Shown here in pieces: positions 11,509 through 22,255 of a stretch of 64,000 nucleotides of DNA. Made by a program: the position numbers and the translations under genes. Origin of the DNA: Gymnopus androsaceus JB14 (Eukaryota; Basidiomycota; Agaricomycetes; Agaricales; Omphalotaceae); the NCBI GenBank assembly GCA_009733575.1, contig ML769395.1, forward strand, positions 250,987 to 314,986, written 5' to 3'. A model generated the notes under the pieces. The model worked only from the letters and a program-made list of their open reading frames with translations. It did not search any database and was not told the DNA's origin. Position 1 is the stretch's first letter, and every line of letters begins with the position of its first letter.

Positions 11509-13019
11509 TTACACAATATAGTTCAAGACCTCAGAATATTGAGGGGGAGGTTCATCGGTCAGCTCCCGGGCCCAATCCGTCGTCAACAACTCCTCAAGCA
11601 TACGAACTCGTTCCGTCAACTCCTGAATGATACGTCTCTGCATCACTACTGTATCTTCTGAAAGTCCTGTAGCAATGGTTGCAATTTCTAAAATGGCGCT
11701 GATCTCCTCTCGAATCGAGCTAGCTTGCTCTTGTAACCTCCGTTGTCTCTGCGTAAGTCTCGATATAGCGTGTGTTGCACCTGGCCCAGTTGTTGGTACG
11801 TACTCCAGTACCTGTATTTTTGTACGCGTCAGCAATGTATCAGCAACTAATAATGTATGTTATACCGTTTCCTCATTTTTTCCGACAGCTTCTAGTTTCG
11901 TATTTGATAATTGTGTCTCTGGTGCTTGATCAGGCCATACAACCTTCAAGTCATAGGGAGATACAACACTCTTTGCTTCTGAAAGACTCCTTGATTGTTT
12001 ATGCTTGATAAGTTCTCGTCTGAAGAGAACTAGGATCATTCCAATGAAGACGAGCGCTCCGACAACAGTTCCAATAATGACTTCCAATTTGTGGCTACTA
12101 GTAGTAGGGCTCGTGGATGCCGCAGGAGTAATGCTAGCCGGTACTATCAGCAAGGCACCTGCAGTTGCAGAACCAGATACAGTGCTAGTGGCAATCTGAG
12201 AAGCAGCATCAATGAGTTCATATGTACATTCACCACTTGTGTTCGAAGTGAAAAAGCAGTGAATGTAGTTTGTTAGGGTTAAGTGATTAGTCTCCAGTCC
12301 CGAGCTTGGAACGCTTTGTGCCAAGAGATTGTTTGTACGGATGAGATTTTCGGTCGATATGAGCGTAAAAATGGACGATGAAGTGAAGGTGGAGAGTATA
12401 GGAACCGTGATCTCGGTGTTTGTTGAAATGTCGGTGGTCACGAACTCGGAGGATGCTGCAGTAGTCGATGAAGATGTGAACATGGGGGTAGGTGTAGACC
12501 CGAACCGCGAGATGGTGCTGGTCATGATGGGAGTGGGCGTAGACACGAGCTGCGAGTTGGTGCTAGTCACCTCGGGGAGTGATACTACGATATCAGTGAT
12601 GGTGGAAACACCTTCTACTGAGAGCATCCACCCCAAAGCAGAGACTACAATATTATCTGCATAACCAAGTTACGACTAGGCAAACTCACTTATTCTGAAT
12701 AGGAATAGCGCACCGGTGACAATTGCATTTGTTCCTGACTCGGTTATGAAGTTTTCAACTAGAAATGTGGTCTCTAGCCCGTTCTCCGCTGCTGCGATTG
12801 TTTTGACGACCAAATTCCCGTTTGATAGAGCAGGATATGATCCAAACTGCCAGAGTGTGATTGTCTGAGACTCTTGGGCATTCGTATACTCTATCATCAT
12901 CAAGACTAGCGTGTATCATTATGACAAGAAACATAGCTCAGTGACAAGAATTAGAATACTAAACAGTTCAACTCACAAAGTGCGACTTGAATTGCTGACG
13001 GTTTCATGATACTGAACAT
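11509..13019 (-). CDS. Single-pass surface protein, Ser/Thr-rich ectodomain, coiled-coil tail
   Basis: Four exons. The start at 13019 (MFSIMKPS; MKPS at 13007 is an alternative) gives a signal peptide ending near YTNAQ. Next come a compact N-terminal domain (ESQTITLWQFGSYP...) and a long Ser/Thr/Pro-rich stretch likely to be O-glycosylated. One hydrophobic helix follows (LEVIIGTVVGALVFIGMILV) with the stop-transfer sequence FRRELIKHK. The last exon encodes a cytosolic tail with a heptad-like region (LTQRQRRLQEQASSIREEIS, then MQRRIIQELTERVRMLEELL) and PPPQYSEVL, which resembles a PPxY-type site. The architecture recalls fungal sensor or mucin-like proteins, but I recognise no named family. 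Its upstream region is duplicated (see 13133-14195). Confidence 0.75.
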
Positions 13020-13132
13020 GATAATTGATACTACGAACCTAGTCGGGACCGCAGAGCAGAATTTTCTCGAAGGCTTTTCATATTCCTTAATTATAAATAG
13101 TGGCGACAAGGCGATGAGACTCCCATTCGCTA

Positions 13133-13610
13133 GAACATCCATCACTTTACAGTAGCGTCGCAACATCAAACACTCACTGCAGTGCAGTAGCAGGCTAGTC
13201 GGTTGACGCATCGCCTGAAGCCACCAAATTCACACTCCAATCCTGATATAAAAGATTTTGATTTCGCCATTCCTCCCGCAGAAGAACACCTAACATTGCC
13301 TATCATCCAAATCAACGTTTTATCGATAAATCCAAACGAAATGAAACCAACCTATAGTCCAAAACATGGACTTTCTTCAGCAATGCAGCTAGTACAATCA
13401 GAGCATCCACCAGTCCATCCCTCCCCCACCTTACAATACATAACTTGTGCGCTCCAGTGGGGACCCAACTTTCGTTAGCGACTCTACTCGGCGCGCCTGT
13501 CATTCCTCTATAAGTTCTCGCAAAACCGCCTGGCGACGAGAATCAACATTTGCTGACGCGTCGAAGTGACAAAGTTGGAGAGCGATACCGAGTATCTGTT
13601 ACCATCATAT
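13133..13610. repeat. Direct duplication, copy 1
   Basis: It begins AGAACATCCATCACTTTA and runs to TGTTACCATCAT. Copy 2 at 13631-14195 has the same blocks in the same order with a roughly 130-bp insertion (about 13765-13880). Copy 1 lies just upstream of the 13019 start codon, so it overlaps the probable promoter of that gene. Confidence 0.82.
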
Positions 13611-13630
13611 AGCATTCAATGGTTGGTAAA

Positions 13631-14195
13631 AGAACATCCATCACTTTAACGCTAACCCGGGCTCAACTGACGCATTGCCCAAGCCACCAACTTCATCCAA
13701 TCCTAATATGAAAGATTTCAATTTCGCCATTCCCCGCAGAAGTACTCCGAATAAAGCTGTTTTATACCTATGTGAATTGACATTCACTGCAAACCGTAAC
13801 ATGTTTCGTGTCGACGGAAACCCCAATGGTTCGATCGTGTTCCTGCATACGCGCGAACGCGCATTCCCAGCATTCCCTATTATCCAAATCAACATTTTGC
13901 ACTGATCAAACGAAATAAAACCAACCTATAGTCCAAAATATAGACTTTCTTCTTCAGCGATGCAGCTAGCACAATTAGAGCATCCACCGGTCCATCCCTC
14001 GCCCCGCACCTCACAATACACGCTCTTGTACGCTCCAATGGCGACCCAACTTTCGTTAGCGGCTCTACTCGGCGCGCCTGTTCCTCCAAAAGTTCTCGTA
14101 AAATCGCCTGGCGACGAGAATTTTCTGAAGCGCCAAAGTGAAGAAGTTGGAGAGCGGTACCCATGTCTCCCGAGTGTCTGTTACCATCATTGAGA
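13631..14195. repeat. Direct duplication, copy 2
   Basis: This is the diverged second copy of 13133-13610. Shared landmarks are AAACGAAATRAAACCAACCT, CTACTCGGCGCGCCTGT and CGCCTGGCGACGAGAAT. Minus-strand open frames in both copies (13312-13503, 13889-14344) share VDALIVLAA.LKK, but copy 1 lacks an extended frame, so I do not call a gene. Confidence 0.82.
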
Positions 14196-14318
14196 GGATT
14201 GGGAGAAAGAACAAGCTGTAGGAGGCTGGTAGCCGTTGGCGAACAGCGTGTTGAATACCCCCAGAGATTCCTATGCTCGCACGGGGACCCTTGTTTTACG
14301 TCTGGTTTCCATGTCGTT

Positions 14319-16729
14319 TCAACAAGACGCCCGAAAGCATTCAACTCGTATCAATGCTGCTAGGGCACCGCGAGGAGTGTTAGCGGACAAAGAAGACACG
14401 GAAAGGAGAGGGAAAGCGTCACTTTGCCAGTTGCTCAACACGAGGGTGAATGTAGGCTCCACGTCCTCAGCCTGTAAAGGCATTGAAGTCGCAGCCGAGG
14501 CCGACTGGATATTCATAGCGGTCAAAGAATGCAGAGGAGGAAAAAGCGACACAAAGTCTGCTCTAAAGTTCGGCATACAGATTGCAGAGAATTTTCCTGG
14601 CGTTGTCGTATGATACACAATCCTCCAGTTCTCCCGCTCATGGAGCAACGAGACACCGTCTAAACCGACGGCGTCGTACATCCATCCTCCGTTCACGAAT
14701 AAAACGCGGTCTGGGCCACTTGGGCCATCCTCACTGTCAAGGACCTGATACTCTTCGCGGTCGGGAGCCCACGGCATTGATACAACGTATCCCAATCCCA
14801 AGGGACCTGGAGACTTAGGGACGGCTGGGGGGATATCATCCGTGATGATGCTGAACATGACAATGAAACGGAGAAGTTGTTGGTCAGACAGGTGTGAGCC
14901 GACAAGTACACCAAGCGCGTTGGCAAGTTCAAGAACAGTGGGTCCGATGCGATCAAGGTCTTGCAACAACGTGGAAGAGGGTAAATTGGCACTCAACCCT
15001 TGAGACAAGGTCCTCCAGCCATTCCTCAGCTGCAGAGATCATCGGCTCCCAAGTCCGAGCAAGGGCATTGCAATCTTGTGGCCGAAAGGAGGTAATGGAG
15101 AAGTATTGGTGGCGGAAGGATTCTAGACTTGCCGGGAGCTGTGAAGAGATAGCGGGGCATTCGCCGCAGATGCATATGTCCGAGTCAAGCTCCGGAAGGA
15201 CGTTAATCCCACTAGGGGTGTATTGTGAGGCAAGCCGGGGAAGGGCAAGAATGTCTGGACTGTCTTGACAGTACCGCAGAGGATTCATGAGGAATTCACG
15301 TACGTCCCCGAATACAGAAGGGTGTTCGACATCTATCCAGGATTGTGCCTCGTCCCACCTGAGCGCATCAACAAATATCACCAGAAGACCCCGCTCCTCG
15401 GGCGGTAAAACGCGAAATTCTGGTTTCCATGGTTTGTCTGCATACGTTTCCCGCCAAACTAACAAAGAACGAGCAACAATGAACTGCTCTGCATACTGCA
15501 AGATGTCCATGGGCAGGCGGCAAGATAGTTGATTCGCAACATGAACTGCCTTCGAGATATGGGAGGATGTTGGAAGCGTCTGAGATGCAGAAAAGGAGTT
15601 AAATAGTAAAACACGGACAAAGCTCTGGTGAGCCCATGCATGCACTCCATAGGCTGAGCAGAAACGAGAGTGAACCCAGTCTTCCATGGGCTCATCTTCC
15701 CACATCGACTCATACGGAGGATCTCCTACACCCGCATGAGCTTCAAAAGCAAAACTATCTTTTGATGAAGACGAACTCCAGTCAGAAATGTGATCATCGT
15801 CGCCATCATCATCCTGATTCGTTGAGAGAGGAGGATCGGCATTCCAAAATGCTTCGTGGTCGATATCTTGAGCAGAATACACTTTTTTGCCGAGCCCAAA
15901 ATTGCACGCGGCCCATTGAATAATGAGCATCGTGAGTTTCGTTTCAGGAATTATGATTTTGCCCGATAGTGGACGGAGGAGAAGGACGGGGTTACGACGA
16001 ATATTGTATTCATATTGCTGTTCCTCCGGTAGCTCATATCCCCACAGCTCTGAGCGCGGAAGAGCTAAATCCTCGTCTGTTATGTTGTAATCGCGACCTT
16101 GAAAGGGATTCCTATCTATATGTGAACGATCAGTAGAGCAGAGTAAAGTTTGACGGAGAAGAACGTGCACCCGGTGGGAGAGGTATCTTTGTCTTGATCA
16201 TCTTCTGCAAACTTGTGAGCACCCGCTTCACCGAATCCAGTGATACAAGCTCTGCTTCTAGATCCAGGTTTCCATCTCTTCGTATTGCATCTCCCATTGC
16301 TGTTGAGAGAAGCTTTGCCACAGAATCTTCGGCCAATCGATGGCCAATGATCCAAAGTAAGAGCATCATAATTCTGGCCCTCGTACCAGTATCGCCAAGC
16401 AATGCCATCCTTCTGAAATGTTCATTTTGCCCTGAACAGAAAGATAAGGATATCAATGATTTTTTGATGCAACAAAGCCACGAACCAAGTTTGCGAAAGA
16501 TGCCTGAAGTAAAGCTGAATCGCAACTCGGTATACCAATCGACGTCGGCAAGCATTCCGGTAGGAGGATGCATACGGTCAAGAGCCGGATGGAGAGATAG
16601 AGAACGATAGACTAGCATTTGTGCAGCCTTGGCCTTCTCCTTTTCTGCGGTGCGTTCGTTCTTGATCTCTGTTACAAGCGACCGAACTTCGCGAACTATA
16701 GCAGAGACGTCGATAGAGATGGAGGCCAT
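14319..16729 (-). CDS. Unknown protein of about 750 residues, apparent frameshift near 15000
   Basis: Exons 16486-16729, 16171-16431 and 16115 downwards. The start is MASISIDVSAIVREVRSLV with a charged helical N-terminus (EIKNERTAEKEKAKAAQ). Later segments include RIMMLLLWIIGHRLAED, an acidic linker (NQDDDGDDDHISDW), WEDEPMEDWVHSRFC and a Cys pair (DICICGECPA). The frame that carries EEWLEDLVS closes shortly afterwards. A frame shifted by one base continues with sensible protein (QGLSANLPSSTLLQDLDRIG...) to the stop at 14319. No GT...AG intron bridges the shift near 15000. This suggests a one-base indel, either a pseudogene allele or an assembly error. I recognise no family. Confidence 0.6.
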
Positions 16730-16940
16730 GACGAAGGAGAAAAGAGATGGGTCAGAACATCAATTTATAGCGTGTTCACCGCACTAACAACCTGTGCGCA
16801 TTAAGGTCACGACATCAAGTGGCAGCTGGCAGCTGAATCCAAATGTCAAGCGAAAACGAAGAGAATCATATAATCGCTTCATAGTAACAAGGAGATCTAT
16901 ACAATCTTGCGGTCCATTAAAGAAGATATAAAGCACGCTC

Positions 16941-17780
16941 TCATGACCTCTCTGTAACATATAATGGCAGAGTCCCTCGAAAAGACGTGTATGCAGGTAC
17001 GAGTGACCTATATTCGGGGACCAGCCTTTGGAGCATGTTCGAAGGACCAGCAAGATGTGGACGAGTGAAGAACCACACGCGTATCCAACGAGGGCGCTCT
17101 GACCAAGGTATTTGAGGAGAAGTTTGGGGTCTGCGCTGGCGGGAGAACAGACTGGGGGTGTGAAGTGTAGTGGAAGTTTCGTCGCGGGCTACAGCAGTCC
17201 CGGTAGAAAATGTGGTGGCGTGGCTGCTTGTGGCATTGGAAGCGATCTGTTCGTCTAACTGACGAACAGGGTTCCTCGACTCCTCGACTGAGCGCAAGTC
17301 ATGAAAGGTGATAGGGCCACCGTACTCTGGGTCAGTGTTGAATGTGTTACTGCTGAGTTTTCTTCGAAGAAGATTCCAGACTTCTTTCCCAATCAAAGTG
17401 TTCACTATGAATGCTTTATTATCAACCTATTTGGGAGAGAGAATGGCAACAACGTACACGGACAAGCACCTATCAAACCTCCTCCAAAAGAGAGCTCTGT
17501 AGCCGTAACCACAATAACTTCCCTGATTTGCTCCAAAACCCGTCGACGATTCCTGAAAACAAATTGAGACTGCAAGTAAATCTGAGTACACTGTACATAC
17601 TCACGTTACTCGAAGATATATGGTTAGATAGCGAAGCTTTTGCAGGACAACCTCACAGCTCTGTCCTCGAACAAGCTTCCAGGCCACATATGCGCTCAGT
17701 ACCTCCTCCATTGCCAATTCGGGTGACTCTTCGTCGACACATCGGTCCAGATACTTTGCGGTTTCTGATTGGGACAACAT
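16941..17780 (-). CDS. Hypothetical protein, three exons
   Basis: Exons 17605-17780, 17479-17552 and 16941-17404 join in frame through introns with GT...AG ends. The start is MLSQSETAKYLDRCVDEESP. The second exon encodes RRRVLEQIREVIVVTATELS, and the third begins VNTLIGKEVWNLLRRKLSS. The C-terminal half is basic with aromatic segments (RWIRVWFFTRPHLAG). Consistent splicing over three exons supports a real gene, but I recognise no domain. It is head-to-tail with the 16729 gene. Confidence 0.5.
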
Positions 17781-18457
17781 TCAGGATTTCTTCATTTCAA
17801 TGATGATTCATGAGTTCTGTGAGACAAGTGGAGCAAGAAGCGCTGATCGTCCCAATTAGCGCCCTTGCTCGGCTTTTTAGCGCTCCTGGACCGGGCGTCT
17901 CTTTACCATCCTTCTCGGATCTCCACCATGCACAACCTCGCGCGAACCGAGTTCCATTCAGCTATTCTTATAATTTTATCTTTCTCAATCGGAATGTCTA
18001 TCTTGGTTCGAATGAATTAGAATTTCAGTCATTTTTCGACTGTTTTTCGAACAAAGCATCAAAAATTCTCCCCTATATCATGCTATCACTGAAGTGAGTA
18101 TTCTCACCATCATATTTACTGTACCAAAGTGAATATTTCCACTAGCTTCTGGAATATATGCTAATGGTTCCGGCTCAACTGTAGCAAGGCGACCCATTCA
18201 AATTGACTCAGCGCCCAGGATTTGAACTCGCTCTCTCTGAATGAGATGGGTCAATTCTTGGACAGTTAGCGCATACTTTGCACACCACAGATATCACATC
18301 TCATCGCGTCTCGTCGCGTCACTCAAGTCTCATTTTACACTTTGCAATACACACGTCGGGTGATCATCTGATGTTTTTCTATTCAAAGTGTCTGACGTCT
18401 CACTCTTATTTGATAACAGCCTTGTCGCCGCTATCTCTTCCTTTCCTCCCTTCAACA
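17781..18457. other. Divergent intergenic region
   Basis: This is the shared upstream DNA of the 17780 (-) and 18458 (+) genes. It contains a degenerate tRNA-like T-loop motif near 18210 that I rejected as a tRNA. Confidence 0.5.
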
Positions 18458-19590
18458 ATGACCTCCTCAGAAGCAACTTCACCACCTGTGTCGAAACGTT
18501 GTACGTCTCGTTTCGACTTTAGGAGTTGAATTGTATACTGAGTTGCATGTGTCATCTTCCTGTGATCCCTGCAGTCGACCTTGCAGACTCAGATATGACT
18601 CTACAATCATCGGACAAGGTTCTCTTCAAGATTCATCGAAAAAACCTCGAAATGCATTCGCAGGTTTTTGCCGACGCTGGAGGATCGACAGTTGGGACCA
18701 CCGACGAAGAAATCGTTTACTTGTCCGAAACATCTTCAGTACTAGAGCTCATGTTTCAATATGTGTACCTGCAGCCGCAGCCAGATCTTCAGGAGGTACA
18801 GTGGGAGGTGATGAAGGACTTGGCGGAGGCAGTGGAAAAGTATGAGATATACTGCGCAATCGGGGTTTGTAGTCACAGGATGAGGTATGCCAATAGTAGC
18901 TCTCATCTCGAATGTGCTGACCACCTCTTACCTAGGGAATGTATCCCTGAACATCCCATTGATGTCCTACTCTACTCTATCCGACACAAATACACCGAAA
19001 TCATGAACGAAAGCGCTGAAGCTACCCTAGACGTACCTCCGTACACAATGTTGAACTGTGTACCTCCTCACGTCTTTGCTGCCTGGGTACGTGGACCGGT
19101 ATCTTTCCAACATCAATCCTGAAACTCATGCGAACTACAGATTGAATACCAGCAAGCCCACCATACTCTCCTGACGAAAGAATTCACTCGTTTTGGTCCA
19201 TCACGGCATCACCGTGGCATTACCATTCCTTGCGAATTCTGGCATGAGCATTATGCTCTTGTCGCCGCGGAGCTCTCCTCTGCTTTCGCTTGTGAAGGAC
19301 CGCCCCGTCCTCGTGCTCGTCCCCGAACAAGTCACGGTAGCGCAGGTCTCTCATCTATCCTTGGCGCAAGTGCTTCCTCGATGTCCATTGCCACAGGGGC
19401 TAATGCTTGTAGCCTGAGTTCGCGGAACGATATGCGCAAGAACGTCTTGCTCCGGCTTCCGGGAATGCTGGAGAGGAGAATGGATGCAGGTGGGGATAGG
19501 TGCCATGATTGTAAGCGGGAGCTAGGATTTTGGATTATCCAAACAGAAAGGGACTCCAGAGATTCGAGGAAATTTCCAGAGTATTTGTAA
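18458..19590 (+). CDS. BTB/POZ domain protein
   Basis: Exons 18458-18500, 18575-18884, 18936-19086 and 19141-19590. The first short exon encodes MTSSEATSPPVSKR. The BTB follows: FDLADSDMTLQSSDKVLFK, then IHRKNLEMHSQVFADA, VYLSETSSVLELMFQYVYLQ and LAEAVEKYEIYCAI. This is the usual layout of the large Agaricomycete BTB family, in which FKIHRKNL and the P.PDL segment are conserved. The C-terminal exon is Ser/Arg-rich and ends with a Cys-containing motif (CHDCKRELGFW). Members probably act as dimeric adaptor or nuclear proteins; the partner is unknown. The frame is intact. Confidence 0.85.
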
Positions 19591-19754
19591 GATATTTCTG
19601 GACACGTCGTATGTTTTCAGCAACTTTGTTTTCGTAGTGTATCACAGTATGTATGTAACTTGTACCTATGTATAATGTAACCTGTACCTTTTACGTTGAA
19701 CTGGTTCGTTCTGAAGACAGCATTATTCGTGACATGACCTACACGAAGTACATA

Positions 19755-21326
19755 TCAAGCCTTATGCTCAATATCCACTTTTTCGTTCGAAGAAACCGAC
19801 GTCCCTCCACCTGCATGTCCACCTGCTGGTCCATGTGCATGGAGGTGGTGCACTTCCATGAATTCACGTTGAGCAGAAGGTAGCACTAAAAAGTTTCACG
19901 TTAGGGCCACCGAAGAACGAAGCACAGACGTTGCCAGCACAAACCTCGGGCGTAATCAGTGAGGAAAAATTCATGCAATAGTATCCCAAAGAAGGTAGCC
20001 GGAAATGCAGTGAGTGCTGCGATGGCCGCGTATCGCCCACCAGCAGCTACGAGGAAGATCAGTCTAGTATGGAATACCAAAATCGAAGAGAAGGAATCAA
20101 CAGACCATCTGTCCCCCATATCGTCAACGCCGCCAACCTTCCACCGATATCTCGAGCGGGGTTAGCGGCCACTGGAAGCGAACGAACGTCAGCTTGCAAG
20201 GCTTAAACTGGTTCAAAGAAAGGCTATCCTCACATCCAGTAATACCGAATCCCCAAACAGCGACCGCACTGTGACAAGTATGTCAGACACCTTCACGGCC
20301 TCGACAGTTGACAGGCATACTCACTATGCTGTTCCGATAACAAAAGGTGCAGCCTGCGGAGGTATCAAGATGTTGGTCGGGTCGATGCTGCCCCATATCA
20401 CCATCGCTAGAAAGGTATCCTGCGTGTTTCATCAGTACCAAAACGAATATCCGCCGAAATTAGCATTTATTTACCGTAACGAATTCGTTCAAGAACACCC
20501 TGCCGAGGTTTAGTCCTGGGGTGACTGATAATGCAAATCCACCGGCCGGACCTATTTTTTTGCAGCGTCAGTAAGCTGTAGACTAGATAGACTGAGAAGA
20601 AACGAGGACCTGAAGGTGTGAAAAGGGTTGATTCCAGCATCCCCACGGAAGCGAGAGCAAGTTCGCTCTCCTTGATGAGATCGTGCCACTGGGTATAAAT
20701 CAAAAGACAAGCGACGTATGCTCCCAAAATCTGTGCAATAATATATCTACAGTATGGAAATTTTGTTAATGAGACTCCATCCACATTTTACACCAAGCTG
20801 ACTCACCGAACAGCTTTCAAAGGAGGAAACCCTTTGAAGATAACCATCGCTACTGAGATGGGCGGATTGAAATGTCCACCCGAAGTTGAACTACATATTC
20901 CGAGGGCAAAAACGATACCGAAAGCATATGCAAAACCGAACTGGAGAACGGCTGGGTGAAACAATTGGGACAACTTCAAGTGGATGCAGAGATGCTACTC
21001 ACAACCAAGCCCCTCAATCTTCAAGATATTGCCAACAATGTACGCGATCTGAGATCCAATACCTTGAAGTCACCAAGTCAGAAATGGCTGTCGGGAGGTT
21101 AAGATACTGTAGCAGCTCATTACCTGCATAAACATAGAAAAACACGCCCATCTAGGAATCACGGTTATGCGTTAGCAAAGGCATTGAAGCGATTTGAAAT
21201 GGGCCGTACGAATTCCGCAAAGCATTCTACCAGCCAGTGGGCCGAGGTATGCCTGTGTCTCTCCCAAATTGTGAAAATTTTGGGCCGGGTTTGGACATCG
21301 CTCAGATGGACAACATTAGCAGACAT
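19755..21326 (-). CDS. Aquaporin/aquaglyceroporin (MIP family) with NPP in the first pore motif
   Basis: The ATG at 21326 starts MSANVVHLSDVQTRPK. Helices in order include HWLVECFAEF, then MGVFFYVYAGIGSQ, IAYIVGNILK, FGFAYAFGIVFALGIC, the first pore loop SSTSGGHFNPPISVAMVIF, RYIIAQILGAYVACLLIY, and the second loop LAANPARDIGGRLAAL. The tail is His/Gly-rich (HHLHAHGPAGGHAGGG) and ends EHKA before TGA at 19755. The Asp after NPAR is typical of glycerol-conducting members. The first motif is NPP instead of NPA, although other fungal members also vary here. Length and topology fit one six-helix channel in the plasma membrane. About nine exons; all joins keep the frame. Confidence 0.9.
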
Positions 21327-22255
21327 TGCGCGGTCGATTCGTAAAACGCCACATGAAAAGGATGAAGATTTATACCTTGAGGAGTGGGGAAAAGGATCTG
21401 TTTATGGATCCATTGTATAGGTTCCTAGTTTCGAAGCTAGGACTGGGAGCTAAGGTCAGATGAAGATGTAACTAATGGATTCTGCCATTGTCAATACTAA
21501 TTCGAGCGTCAATTCCTTCCACCTGAGATGATCTCGGGTACGATCCGCAAGCAGAATGTATCTCGGTACGACGATCTTGAAGAGCTTGAAGGCTCGGGAC
21601 AAGAAAGGGAGACGGCTCCCACGACTGCTATATGGCACGGCAAGACCTTCTTCTAGACGCGCTCGCTGTCCATAAACTCAGAAGTACATCCCGCTAGCAT
21701 GCCAAACTCCCGCTCTCTTGCCCTTCCACTTAGCAATAGCTCCTTAGCTCGGGTGCAATGCTTGAATGTGCTCCCGTCCTCCCGTCATTCGTCTTTCTTT
21801 AACAGAGTCGCTCTCAATCCCCGCCCGGTGCCCAAGGTAGCCGGAGCTCCAGAGGGAAGATCTTATCTTTCCACCCCTGGCTTTCTTCCAACTGAGGAGA
21901 CAAATATACACACCGGAAAGGGAAAAAATTAAGGTCTACCGAATTGCCACCTGAATTCTTGCGATAATCCACAAATATGGCTTATCCAGAATCACGTGCA
22001 TCTTTCAGCTGCAAAATTCTTTCCCTGGGAAACTTGTAAAGATGAAAGTACTCATTGTCAGTGTCACTCCGTCGACAGTGTCTTGCCGCTAAGACTATAA
22101 TACTTTATAGCCTTTTCAGGAGTACAATACTGCCTCGTGGAGAGTATGATAAGGTCATAGGACCTAGAAATTACACGATTATGCCCAACGTCTTTCTCAC
22201 TTATAAATGGGTAACAAAACGCTCCCGCCCAATTGTTCCCTGCTGCCTTTTGACC
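21327..22255. other. Divergent intergenic region
   Basis: This lies between the aquaporin start and the MFS start. Small open frames at 21456-21638 and 21699-21932 are not supported by splicing or motifs. Confidence 0.5.

Noticed and set aside
18180..18260. tRNA-like sequence on the minus strand (GAGTTCAAATCCT, a B-box match)
   Set aside because: The T stem does not pair and no acceptor or anticodon arm can be formed; at best a degenerate tRNA-derived remnant.
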